Shown: positions 33,088 to 40,516 of the stretch, piece by piece | Position numbering within the stretch: the stretch's first letter is position 1 | How the letters are laid out: each line of letters opens with the position of its first letter | DNA from: Novosphingobium cyanobacteriorum | GTDB taxonomy: Bacteria > Pseudomonadota > Alphaproteobacteria > Sphingomonadales > Sphingomonadaceae | Direction: 5' to 3' | NCBI RefSeq assembly: GCF_029436685.1 | Contig: NZ_JAROCY010000029.1 | Coordinates: forward strand, 1 to 40,516 | DNA: 40,516 nucleotides | Notes under the pieces: generated by a model | What the model saw: only the letters and a program-made list of their open reading frames with translations | The model's database searches: none | Told to the model about the DNA's origin: nothing | Program-made: the position numbers and the translations under genes

Positions 33088-35277
33088 ATGCTGAAGATTC
33101 GGTCCGCGTTGTTCATGTCGGTTGCCGCCCTGGCATTCGCCCCACCCGCAGCTGCGCAAGAAGCAGCGACCAGCGGCGATGCCGCCGTCGGCGCTGGCGA
33201 AATCATTGTGACTGCGCAGAAGCGCCAGGAGAGTGTACAGAACATTCCCGCGGCGATCACCGCGCTGACGGCTGACGCACTTGCGCAACGCGGCGCCAGC
33301 ACGGCGAACAGTCTGCAGTTCATCGTGCCGAGTACGCAGATTGGCAATCTGCTCGGCCAGACAGCCGTCACGATCCGGGGGGTCGGCTTGAATCAGGGAG
33401 CGCCGGGCGTGGCAATCCACGTCGACGGCGTGTACCAGGCGCGCCCATCGATGGGCGACCTGCTGCAAGTCGACCTCGAGCGCGTTGAAGTGCTGCGCGG
33501 GCCACAGGGCACTCTCTATGGCCGCAATGCCAATGGCGGCGTGGTGAATTTCATCACCAAGGCGCCGACCGACAAGTTTGAAGGCTACGCGCTGGCGAGC
33601 TACGGCAACTACGACGAGGCGCGCCTTCAGGGCGTCGTCAACATACCCGTGTCTGAAGGCGTTCGCGCTCGGCTGCTGCTGGACTGGACCAAGCGCGGGG
33701 ATGGCTTCATCAAGAACATCATTCCCGGCGGGCAGGACTTGGACAAGGCGGAAACGATGTCCGGGCGCCTACGGGTCGATCTGCTGCCGACCAGCAATCT
33801 CAAAATCGAGCTGAAGGGCGAATTCCTCAACAGTGATGGACCATCGCAGTACTTTACGCTGCACAACTATCCCGCACCCTTCGCGATCTATCTCAATCCC
33901 GTGTTGGCAACTGCTACCTACTCGTTCGAGCCGTGGAGAACCTCGGCCAATGATCCAGTCAACACCAGGCGGCGGTATCTCGGCCTGTCTGCGGTAACGA
34001 CGCTTGACCTGGGCAAGGTCACACTGAAGTCGATCAGTGGCTACAACAAGTTGACCGACGATTCACTGTCGGACGATGACGGCATCAACGTCTCGATGTT
34101 CCCGGTCCGACGCGCGTATTTTTCCAAGACCTTTACCCAGGAATTCAACGCTGCCTACAGCGACAAGATGGTCGATGCTGTCGCCGGTGTGTTCTATCTG
34201 AACGACAAGCTCGATCACACCCTAGACCACAACTTGAAGGAAGGGTTCGCCGTCACCTTGCTGCCAGACAACGGCCTTCCGCCGGGTAGCCAACTCTTGT
34301 TCCGGATACCGGACTACAGGTCGGAAGTTAAGGCGGCCTTTGCCGATGTGACATTGCACCCGACGGACCGCCTGAGCCTCATCGCCGGGGTCCGTTATTC
34401 GAAGGAAAAGCAATCCCAGACCCAGCAGAACAACATCACCTGGGGGCCGGGGGCGCCAATCTATACCTGTCCGCTGCGAACCAACGATGTGGAGTTTACC
34501 TCGACCACCCCGCGGTTCGGTGCGCGTTACGAAGTTTCAAGCGATGCGAACGTCTACGCAACGTTCTCGAAGGGGTTCAAGGCAGGTGGCTTCAATCTTT
34601 ATGCCTGCGATAATCAGTTCAATCCGGAAAAGCTGACGGCGTACGAAGGCGGCGTCAAATTGCGCCTTCTTGATCGCACCCTGACGCTCAACCTCTCGGC
34701 TTTCAAATACGATTACGACAATCTCCAGATCAGCCAGGTGATCGGCCTTGCCCGCTTCATCACGAATGCGGCCGCCGCGAAAGTAAAGGGACTCGAGATC
34801 GAGACGGCATGGCGTCCCGACCGCCACTGGATGTTCGATGCGAACGTCTCGCTGCTCGACGCGAAGTATGCCAGCTTTTCGAACGTCGATGGGATGAATC
34901 CGGCACTCGGCGTGCAGGTGCTCGATGGCAAGCGTCTCAGCCAGGCTCCTCAATTTTCGAGCAACATCGGGCTAGGCTACCGCACCACACCCGGCGCATT
35001 CGGCACGTTCACCATCAGGGCTGATGTCAGCCAGCGAAGCACGGTGTTCTTCCGCGAATTCAACGGACCACTTGATGCACAAGGCAGCTACGCGCTGCTG
35101 GACATGGGGCTTGTCTGGGACAGCCCGAACGATCGTCTACACGTCCGGGTCTATGGCAGGAACCTGACGAACAAGGCGTATATCGCGCAGATGGATGCGT
35201 CTGACAGTTTCGGCGCCCGGTTCGTCACTTGGGGAGCACCCCGCCAGTATGGCATCGAAGCGAAAGTGAACTTTTAG
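33088..35277 (+). CDS. TonB-dependent outer-membrane receptor
   Basis: A 729-residue protein. Residues 1-24 are a signal peptide (MLKIRSALFMSVAALAFAPP, cleaved after PAAAQ). A TonB-box-like GEIIVTAQKRQESVQ is followed by the plug domain: TAVTIRGVGLNQGAPGVAIH, then VDLERVEVLRGPQGTLYGRN and GGVVNFITKAP. The rest is a beta-barrel that ends in ARFVTWGAPRQYGIEAKVNF with a terminal aromatic residue as expected for outer-membrane insertion. This style (IVTAQKR..SVQ.IP) is very common in Sphingomonadales. The substrate is unknown. It is followed by a terminator and an esterase gene, which suggests uptake and hydrolysis of an ester-type compound. Confidence 0.92.
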   Translation: MLKIRSALFMSVAALAFAPPAAAQEAATSGDAAVGAGEIIVTAQKRQESVQNIPAAITALTADALAQRGASTANSLQFIVPSTQIGNLLGQTAVTIRGVGLNQGAPGVAIHVDGVYQARPSMGDLLQVDLERVEVLRGPQGTLYGRNANGGVVNFITKAPTDKFEGYALASYGNYDEARLQGVVNIPVSEGVRARLLLDWTKRGDGFIKNIIPGGQDLDKAETMSGRLRVDLLPTSNLKIELKGEFLNSDGPSQYFTLHNYPAPFAIYLNPVLATATYSFEPWRTSANDPVNTRRRYLGLSAVTTLDLGKVTLKSISGYNKLTDDSLSDDDGINVSMFPVRRAYFSKTFTQEFNAAYSDKMVDAVAGVFYLNDKLDHTLDHNLKEGFAVTLLPDNGLPPGSQLLFRIPDYRSEVKAAFADVTLHPTDRLSLIAGVRYSKEKQSQTQQNNITWGPGAPIYTCPLRTNDVEFTSTTPRFGARYEVSSDANVYATFSKGFKAGGFNLYACDNQFNPEKLTAYEGGVKLRLLDRTLTLNLSAFKYDYDNLQISQVIGLARFITNAAAAKVKGLEIETAWRPDRHWMFDANVSLLDAKYASFSNVDGMNPALGVQVLDGKRLSQAPQFSSNIGLGYRTTPGAFGTFTIRADVSQRSTVFFREFNGPLDAQGSYALLDMGLVWDSPNDRLHVRVYGRNLTNKAYIAQMDASDSFGARFVTWGAPRQYGIEAKVNF

Positions 35278-35289
35278 GATCTCTCCCCT

Positions 35290-35332
35290 GGCGCGCCGTG
35301 CCTAACCCAGGGCGCGGCGCGCCTTCTTTTTT
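35290..35332 (+). terminator. rho-independent terminator after the receptor gene
   Basis: GGCGCGCCG at 35290-35298 pairs with CGGCGCGCC at 35315-35323, followed by TTCTTTTTT. It lies 12 nt past the receptor stop. The esterase gene starts 48 nt further on, so it needs readthrough or its own promoter. Confidence 0.8.
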
Positions 35333-35380
35333 GTTGATGACGCCTTAAGCGCACTCGCCTGATCCCACGGAGAAGCAGAC

Positions 35381-36298
35381 ATGACCGAAAGCGAGATCGC
35401 CTCTTTCAAGCGCCGCTGGAGTGAACGGACTGCGGCACTGGCGCGCGGTCCAGCACCAACTATCGATCAGCAACGCGCTGCTTTCGATGCCGAGCATGGC
35501 GCGGTCCCGCCGGCCGATAATTGCACGATCGAGCCGATCAACAACGGTACGGTGCGAGGGGAGCGGATCGTGCCGACTGGTGCCGACACCAGCAAGGCCC
35601 TGCTCTATCATCACGGCGGAGGGCATGCCTTTGGCTCGTCGCTCAGCCATCGTCACCTGGTCTCGCGGCTGGCAAGCGCGGCTGGAGTGGTCGCCTACAA
35701 CATGGACTATTCACTGGCGCCAGAGAACCCTTTCCCAGCGGGATTGAATGATGCGGTCAACGCCTGGCAATATGTCCTTGGCGAGGGTTTCGAACCGGAC
35801 GACATCGTGGTTGGCGGTGAATCCGCCGGCGGCAACTTGACCCTGGCGCTGGTTCTGAAGCTTCGTGAGCTAGGCTGTGCTCTGCCGGGTGCGATCTACC
35901 TCCTCAGCCCGTGGCTCGACTTGACGCAAAGCGGCGAAGCCTTCGACATCTGCGCGCCCCGCGATCCAATGGTGTCGCATGAGGCGCTTCAGGCGATGGC
36001 AGATATCTACTGCGCTGGCCACGCACCTGAGGATCCGCTGATTTCACCGCTCAATGGCGATCTGGTTGGGCTACCGCAGCTACTGATCCAGGTTGGAACT
36101 GACGAAGTCCTGCTCGGCGATGCCACACGCCTTGCCCACCGCGCTGCATTGGCGGGATGTGACATAACATTGCGCGTCTGGCCCGAAATGATCCACGCCT
36201 GGCCGCTCTTCCAGAATGAGCTTCCCACTAAAGGCAAGGCCGCAATCGCTGAGGCAGGTCAGTGGATTGCAAAGAGATTGGGAACTTCGGGCAAGTGA
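35381..36298 (+). CDS. alpha/beta hydrolase, HSL-family esterase
   Basis: A 305-residue cytoplasmic-type esterase without signal peptide. The oxyanion motif HGGG is at residues 78-81 (LLYHHGGGHAFGS). The nucleophile Ser148 lies in GGESAGGNL. The acid is probably D241 (VGTDEVLLGD) and the base H272 (EMIHAWPLF). This matches the hormone-sensitive-lipase (family IV) group, usually 300-320 residues, acting on short esters. ATG 35381 is preceded by GGAG about 8 nt upstream. Together with the receptor and TetR remnant it looks like a small catabolic cluster; the true substrate cannot be read from sequence. Confidence 0.9.
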   Translation: MTESEIASFKRRWSERTAALARGPAPTIDQQRAAFDAEHGAVPPADNCTIEPINNGTVRGERIVPTGADTSKALLYHHGGGHAFGSSLSHRHLVSRLASAAGVVAYNMDYSLAPENPFPAGLNDAVNAWQYVLGEGFEPDDIVVGGESAGGNLTLALVLKLRELGCALPGAIYLLSPWLDLTQSGEAFDICAPRDPMVSHEALQAMADIYCAGHAPEDPLISPLNGDLVGLPQLLIQVGTDEVLLGDATRLAHRAALAGCDITLRVWPEMIHAWPLFQNELPTKGKAAIAEAGQWIAKRLGTSGK

Positions 36299-36525
36299 CC
36301 ATTACAAATGCGCGAGCGCGACAAGGCCACCGGGAAATCGAGAGTCGCATGCCCGTTGAGCGGCCCAGCTAAAACCGCTGACAAAGCCGCCGTTCAGCCG
36401 TTCAAATCGGCTTCTCGAAACCTTCCATTCGTTCAACAAACTCTCAGGACGGATCGACCGACCAAATCTCGGTCAGTCGGCTTTTCTGCGCCTGGACCAT
36501 GTAAAGCGACATTCGCTGAGCGCGC

Positions 36526-37245
36526 CTAGGTAGCGACCAATTCGGCGATTTTGGTCGCGACTTCCGCCATCGACTCTTCGGCAGTGTTCAGCCCGGCTCG
36601 GGAAGCTAGCAGGAGGCTGACCTGCTCAAGCTCTTCATAGGTCGTTCCATGAACAACCGGGACGAGTCGTTCACGCCGGAGGAGCGCCGAAAGCTCTTTG
36701 TCTGCAACGCCTTCGGCCGGGAGACGCCGCAACATTGCCGGGGTCACCAAAACGATGCCGACGCGCGAATTGATCAGGCCTTTGTCAATTGCCCGCATCA
36801 TCGGTACGCCGAGACCGAGGTCTTTTTCGCTGAACCACACGCGGACACCGCGCGCTTCGAGCAAATCATGCAGTTGCTTGGCAGAGCCCTGCCTGTCATC
36901 CCACGCGTGACAGAGAAACACGTCCCGAAGGTCGGGCTGCGACTCCGCCAGATCTTCGACGTTTTGTCGAATTGGCGTGAACGCTTGCACTTGCTCAGGC
37001 GTGTACCACACTGCCGAACCTGCTCCCGACCAGCGAGGCTTCGCGGTGCGGCGAGACCCGCCAACGCTACTCTGGCCGCCGCGACTGCTTCCTGACGAGG
37101 AGCTAGAAGGGGGGTAGGACGAAGAGTAAGAGGTCGGGGAATACGATGAGTAAGACCTGAAGCCACGATAGCGGGGGCCGCACACAGGGCAGTCTGCTCC
37201 ACCGCCACGTGTATGGCCTCTTACTGGTGCCGTGCATCTAGCCAT
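36526..37245 (-). CDS. TIR-domain effector with N-terminal Cys/His knuckle
   Basis: A 239-residue protein. Residues 4-22 hold C4, H11, C19 and C22 (RCTAPVRGH followed by ADCPVCG), a likely small zinc-binding knuckle. Residues about 28-65 are Ser/Tyr-rich and probably disordered. The TIR domain covers about 107-239: VFLCHAWDDRQGSAKQLHDL, then VRVWFSEKDLGLG, RVGIVLVTPAML and LVPVVHGTTYEEL. The WFSEKDL glutamate (E140) is in the place of the catalytic residue of NADase TIR domains, so NAD+ cleavage is likely but unproven. AAGGAG lies about 9 nt before ATG 37245. The E2-like gene ends 17 nt upstream, so the two form an operon. Confidence 0.88.
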   Translation of the reverse strand: MARCTAPVRGHTRGGGADCPVCGPRYRGFRSYSSYSPTSYSSSYPPSSSSSGSSRGGQSSVGGSRRTAKPRWSGAGSAVWYTPEQVQAFTPIRQNVEDLAESQPDLRDVFLCHAWDDRQGSAKQLHDLLEARGVRVWFSEKDLGLGVPMMRAIDKGLINSRVGIVLVTPAMLRRLPAEGVADKELSALLRRERLVPVVHGTTYEELEQVSLLLASRAGLNTAEESMAEVATKIAELVAT

Positions 37246-37262
37246 GTATTTTCTTCTCCTTA

Positions 37263-38213
37263 CTAGGCTTGCTTGGAAGTCCGAGCCGTCGGGGCCATCA
37301 GGTTGTGTACATCTCTGATCTTTGGTGCAGCACCCTCGCCCGCGGCGAAGTCGGCAATCGCCAGCGGCGGCTTGCGGTCCCCGAACCTGCCGCCCATGCG
37401 CCGCACAAATTCTTGCGCCAGTCGCCCAAAATCAAATCGTAGGTCCTTCGGCTTGCAGCATTCCGCATATCGCGCCGACAGGGATCCGCAGCCGCAGAGT
37501 TCGTCATCTTTGCATTGGACCAGACGATAATAGGGATTCAGCATCTCGTTGGGCGGGGGCAGAGAATATTGCCTCCCCGGCCATCGACCCAGGAGCTTCA
37601 AGTGAAGATGGCGAAGCGCCCACACCGTATAAAGGTCGATCAGCGACGTCAGATCGCCACCCTCGACCCAAGCATTATCGCCGGGCGAAAACGCACATAT
37701 CGATCCATCGAAAAAATTTGTGTGCCGAGGCCCTATCCAAAGCGGGCCGCCGGGGCCATTCCAGAAGCCCCAAGCACGTGGTCCGGCTCCGGGCACAAAC
37801 GGCAGGGCGACAAGAAATGTGGCTCCATAGTCCAGGCCCGACAAAACTGAGCTTTGGGTCTGGAGCCACATTCCGTCATCATCAAGGAACACGCGGGACG
37901 CAGGATATGCCTTTTCAAGGCTCGCTACCTGCGCTTCGTAGGCGGTCCGAAGCAGGCCGCCGCTGATCCGTGCGGAGGCACCGGCCTGCCGTGTTCGACG
38001 GGGCGTCCCTTTCCGTTGGGCGGCCCCTTTCCGTGACCCGGCTGCGGGTCCTCTCGGTCTTTGCTGTTCATCGTCAGTTTCCTTGCCCAGTGCTGATGGT
38101 GCGACATCGGACGTGCTGGGCATAACCACGCCGTTGTCGAACACGTGAGGGAAGGCATTGGCGTCCAGTTGCCTGCCGATGCTCGCCAGTGCCTCCTGAA
38201 CTGAGTGATTCAC
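37263..38213 (-). CDS. E2-like (UBC-fold) protein with SEC-C zinc motif
   Basis: A 316-residue protein. Residues 50-80 are a basic, low-complexity linker. Residues about 90-215 follow the ubiquitin-conjugating fold order: a helix (TAYEAQVASLEKAYP), strands (SRVFLDDDGMWLQ, ATFLVALPF, AWGFW), then PRHTNFFDGSICAF and a long helix (LTSLIDLYTVWALRHLHLKL). H164-T165-N166 and C173 copy the E2 signature HPN...G-x-[IV]-C, so C173 would be the active-site cysteine. Residues 240-253 are a SEC-C motif (LCGCGSLSARYAECC). The gene starts with GTG at 38213. No E1, ubiquitin-like or JAB protease gene is visible nearby. It precedes the TIR gene by 17 nt. The E2 assignment is from motif and predicted topology only. 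Confidence 0.6.
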   Translation of the reverse strand: MNHSVQEALASIGRQLDANAFPHVFDNGVVMPSTSDVAPSALGKETDDEQQRPRGPAAGSRKGAAQRKGTPRRTRQAGASARISGGLLRTAYEAQVASLEKAYPASRVFLDDDGMWLQTQSSVLSGLDYGATFLVALPFVPGAGPRAWGFWNGPGGPLWIGPRHTNFFDGSICAFSPGDNAWVEGGDLTSLIDLYTVWALRHLHLKLLGRWPGRQYSLPPPNEMLNPYYRLVQCKDDELCGCGSLSARYAECCKPKDLRFDFGRLAQEFVRRMGGRFGDRKPPLAIADFAAGEGAAPKIRDVHNLMAPTARTSKQA

Positions 38214-38382
38214 AGCGCCATTCCCCGCTCGAACGGGCGGCGCATCTCGACGGCCAATGATGTGGCCGGATCGATCTTTGCCGCTTCAGTTTCGACTCAG
38301 GCAGGACTGCCTGAGCGCATAACCCGTATGGCGAGGAGTGCGGGATATGTCAATTACCACAAACATTGCAACGTGCTTATTG

Positions 38383-38396
38383 CAAACATATGTTTG
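38383..38396. promoter_or_regulatory. palindromic operator upstream of the XRE-ImmA operon
   Basis: CAAACATATGTTTG is a perfect 14-bp palindrome 40 nt before the XRE gene start. A partial copy ACAAACATTGCAA lies about 24 nt upstream (38358-38370). XRE proteins bind such dyads, so autoregulation is likely. Confidence 0.55.
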
Positions 38397-38436
38397 TGTC
38401 GTTGACATCACCGGTGCACTCTGGCAAGGCGACAGC

Positions 38437-38784
38437 ATGGAAAATGCCGCAGTTTATGGGTTATTGGGGCGGGCTGTCGCCGCGCGCCGAGATGAGATTA
38501 ATCTTACCCAACAGACCTTGGCGGATAAGATCGGCCTCTCCCGAGCATCCGTCGCGAACATCGAGAGCGGTCGACAGAAGGTTTTGCTACATCAGGTCTA
38601 CGCATTGGTGCGAGCCCTTGGCCTGAAGAGCATTACGGATTTGGTCCCATCGGCTCCATTGCCGGAGACGGCGAGCAAAAGTGAACCTCAGATTGCGCTT
38701 TCTCGTAGCGACCTTTCCGACGACGAAATGGCAAGCGTCGCCCAGTTCCTTCAAGCCGTACTACCTGAATCGCAATCCAAATGA
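38437..38784 (+). CDS. XRE-family regulator of the ImmA operon
   Basis: A 115-residue protein. Residues about 10-65 are a CI/Cro-type HTH: RAVAARRDEINLTQQTLADK, then IGLSRASVANIESGRQKVLL. The C-terminal tail is acidic and unstructured-looking (SKSEPQIALSRSDLSDDEMA). I chose ATG 38437 (MENAAVYGLLGRAV) because AAGGC is about 8 nt upstream and the family normally starts near the HTH; the frame continues up to 38338. The stop overlaps the ImmA start (ATGA), so the two are coupled. In such pairs the metalloprotease cleaves the repressor on a stress or DNA-damage signal. Confidence 0.85.
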   Translation: MENAAVYGLLGRAVAARRDEINLTQQTLADKIGLSRASVANIESGRQKVLLHQVYALVRALGLKSITDLVPSAPLPETASKSEPQIALSRSDLSDDEMASVAQFLQAVLPESQSK

Positions 38785-39323
38785 GCTATGGGCAAGACAC
38801 TGCGCGACAAGCTGCGCGCGAGATTCTCACTGAGTTCGGTGTGGAAGCGGCCCCCGTTCCCGTTGAGAGGATCATCAAGAAGAAGTGTATACGCCTTCAA
38901 TTCTCGCCGCTTGATGAGGCGCTCTCTGGCATGGCCGTCATCAAGGACGACGTTGCAGTGATTGGGGTAAATGCACTCCATCACCCCAATCGGCAGCGTT
39001 TCACGATGGCTCATGAATTAGGACATCATATTCTGCACCGCGAGCATCTGATAGGGACCGTGCATGTCGATAAAGGCTTTGCGGTATTCATCGGCGGCCA
39101 GCGGGCGATGCTGCGCGATGAGAAATCCGCCGAAGGCACGGACATTATGGAAATTCAAGCTAACGCCTTCGCCTCTGAATTGCTGATGCCCAGCTTCCTC
39201 ATTGAGAAACTAATAGACTTGTCATCATTCGGGCTGGAAGATGTTGATCAGTTGAATGCGCTTGCCAAGCGCTTCAAGGTAAGCCCTCAAGCAATGCAAT
39301 ACAGGCTAATGGCATTCAATTAG
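38781..39323 (+). CDS. ImmA/IrrE-family metalloprotease
   Basis: A 180-residue protein with the zinc protease motif HELGHH (MAHELGHHILHRE) near residue 79 and a downstream zinc-ligand-type glutamate in MEIQANAFASELLMPSF near residue 125, the COG2856 hallmark. The last part (LSSFGLEDVDQLNALAKRFK) is a small helical domain with the VSPQAMQYRL motif common to the family. It is coupled to the XRE gene by ATGA. In ICEBs1 and in Deinococcus, such proteases cleave a cognate repressor (ImmR/DdrO). An exonuclease I-like gene follows 16 nt downstream, so the nuclease may be the controlled output. Confidence 0.9.
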   Translation: MSYGQDTARQAAREILTEFGVEAAPVPVERIIKKKCIRLQFSPLDEALSGMAVIKDDVAVIGVNALHHPNRQRFTMAHELGHHILHREHLIGTVHVDKGFAVFIGGQRAMLRDEKSAEGTDIMEIQANAFASELLMPSFLIEKLIDLSSFGLEDVDQLNALAKRFKVSPQAMQYRLMAFN

Positions 39324-39339
39324 GCTGACCAAAAGGGGC

Positions 39340-40434
39340 GTGGATGTGAGTTTCGTTTTCTACGATACCGAAACTACGGGAATCAGCACGGCCTTTGACC
39401 AGATTCTTCAGTTTGGCGCTGTCCATACTGACGAAAATCTCAACGTCTTGGAACGCTTTGAGATACGTTGCCGACTTCAGCCACACATCATCATGTCGCC
39501 CGGTGCGATGCTCGTCACCGGCGTTACGATCGAACAGGCCAGCCATCCCGACTATCCTTCGCATTATGAGATGGTCCGCGCGATCCGACAAAAGCTGACC
39601 CAGTGGTCGCCAGCAATCTTTGTTGGTTACAACAGCATGGCATTCGACGAGGAATTGCTTCGGCAGGCGTTCTACCAGACCCTTCACGATCCCTACCTAA
39701 CCAACAAGCAGGGCAACACGCGCGCGGATGCTATGCTGTTGGTCAAAGGCGTTGCCCAGTTTGAGCCCGGTTGCCTGGTGATCCCCGCCAAATCGAATGG
39801 CAGGCCGAACTTCAAATTGGACGCTCTGGCTCCGGCCAATGGTTTCGATCACCAGAACGCTCATGACGCCATGGCCGATGTCGAGGCGCTGATTCATCTG
39901 TGCAAGATCGTAGCCGAGGAAGCGCCGCAGGAATGGTCGAATTTCATACGGTTCTCGCAGAAGGCCACCTGCGCGGATTTCCTTGGTGCGGGTGATCCCA
40001 TTCTGCTTAGCGAATATTATTCGTTCGGCGGTCAGAAACATTTTCCGGTCATTTGCATCGGTTCCGACATGGAGCAGCCAAACAAGCACCTATGCTTCGA
40101 CCTCTCCCATGACCCGAGCGATTTCAGGACGCTCGATCATGCTGCACTGATTCAGTGCATCAAGAACGGCCCCAAGCCACTACGCAAAACAAAGATCAAC
40201 GCGGCACCCTCAATTCGTGACATCTATGACGCCCCCGCTTGGTGCCTTGGCGGTCTCTCCGTCGACGACATTGAAGCGCGAGCCCAACTTGTTCTAGCCG
40301 ACGCCGAGTTTATCGCACGCCTAATCTCGGCTTACGAAGCTAGCAAAGAGGAGTATCCTGAATCTGATCATGTTGAGGAACGAATCTATGGAGGTGTAGA
40401 CCGGCGTGCAAAATTGACCCCGTTTGAGGGGTAA
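39340..40434 (+). CDS. exonuclease I-like DEDDh 3'-5' exonuclease, 3' end cut by an IS
   Basis: A 364-codon frame. Motifs of DEDDh exonucleases are intact: FYDTETTG (D9, E11), GYNSMAFDEELL (D103) and HDAMADV (H175, D180). PHIIMSPGAMLVTGVTIEQA and PNFKLDALAPANGFD match E. coli ExoI (SbcB), which digests single-stranded DNA 3' to 5'. E. coli ExoI has 475 residues, so a C-terminal part is missing. The last 13 codons are inside the IS21-like terminal repeat that starts at 40395, so the truncation is by insertion. GTG 39340 is the longest start; GTG 39346 has better spacing to AAAAGGGG. It follows the ImmA gene by 16 nt. Activity may be reduced because SH3-like and helical parts of ExoI lie in the C-terminus. 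Confidence 0.82.
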   Translation: MDVSFVFYDTETTGISTAFDQILQFGAVHTDENLNVLERFEIRCRLQPHIIMSPGAMLVTGVTIEQASHPDYPSHYEMVRAIRQKLTQWSPAIFVGYNSMAFDEELLRQAFYQTLHDPYLTNKQGNTRADAMLLVKGVAQFEPGCLVIPAKSNGRPNFKLDALAPANGFDHQNAHDAMADVEALIHLCKIVAEEAPQEWSNFIRFSQKATCADFLGAGDPILLSEYYSFGGQKHFPVICIGSDMEQPNKHLCFDLSHDPSDFRTLDHAALIQCIKNGPKPLRKTKINAAPSIRDIYDAPAWCLGGLSVDDIEARAQLVLADAEFIARLISAYEASKEEYPESDHVEERIYGGVDRRAKLTPFEG

Positions 40435-40516
40435 TCGGCGTCTAAAATTGACCCCACCCTTGGGCATGTTTGAGGCTGTCCGTTTGTGCATACGAACGGC
40501 GAGGGCGGGGATGTTG
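40395..40516 (+). mobile_element. left end of another IS21-like element (runs off the window)
   Basis: Starting TGTAGACCGGCG at 40395, the motif GCGTGCAAAATTGACCCC is repeated after 33 nt as GCGTCTAAAATTGACCCC, the multi-repeat arrangement of IS21-family ends. It shares AATTGACCC with the ends of the IS at 30086-32575 but is a different element. A possible istA start, ATG at 40511 after GAGGGCGGGG, lies at the edge. Confidence 0.65.

Noticed and set aside
36308..36529. 73-codon plus-strand frame between esterase and TIR gene
   Set aside because: No domain and no convincing ribosome site; it lies in the convergent intergenic region.

Overview
The window is GC-rich DNA that looks like a Sphingomonadales-type alphaproteobacterium (Sphingobium, Novosphingobium or Sphingopyxis). 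The reasons are the base composition, the sphingomonad-style TonB-dependent receptor, and a conserved plasmid/ICE housekeeping set on the minus strand. No relaxase, replication initiator or integrase lies inside the window, so I cannot tell a plasmid from an integrative element. I saw no rRNA, tRNA or CRISPR array.

Region 1 (about 70-16701, minus strand) is the mobile-element backbone: a frameshifted DUF6499/DUF2285 gene, a second DUF2285-type gene, an XRE regulator with a 20-bp palindromic operator over its start codon, DUF736, a small membrane protein, a DUF2493 (SLOG-fold) protein, a Toprim protein, a very large methyltransferase/helicase of the strawberry-notch type, two small conserved proteins, a ParB-like nuclease-domain protein and a DUF932 protein. 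A visibly AT-richer two-gene cassette (3723-5003: HTH protein plus C-terminally membrane-anchored protein) interrupts the backbone and looks like cargo. Direct repeats with 22-23 nt phasing flank the DUF932 gene.

Region 2 (16959-30085, plus strand) is a defence operon: an AAA/DUF4143 ATPase, a SNF2-type helicase with a degenerate PLD-like N-terminus, a DUF4391 protein, a type III-like Mod methyltransferase, a type III-like Res helicase-nuclease, an OLD-family ATPase/Toprim nuclease resembling GajA of Gabija, and a UvrD-type helicase resembling GajB. The last gene is doubly broken: it has an internal deletion with frameshift that removes the Walker B motif, and its 3' end is cut off by an IS21-family element (30086-32575, istA/istB).

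Region 3 (32576-36298) has chromosomal-style catabolic/uptake genes: a tetR gene truncated by the same IS, a divergent TonB-dependent receptor and an HSL-family esterase. The IS shows no target-site duplication and separates two unrelated truncated genes, so a deletion or rearrangement occurred at this IS.

Region 4 (36526-40434) is a second defence-like cluster. One operon encodes an E2-like (ubiquitin-conjugating fold) protein with an HTN...C active-site signature and a SEC-C zinc motif, followed by a TIR-domain effector with an unusual N-terminal Cys/His knuckle. A second operon encodes an XRE regulator, an ImmA/IrrE-type metalloprotease and an exonuclease I-like DEDDh nuclease whose 3' end is cut by the terminal repeat of another IS21-like element at about 40395. 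The E2-like/TIR pair and the helicase-DUF4391-Mod-Res set with its Gabija-like tail are the best candidates for incompletely described systems.
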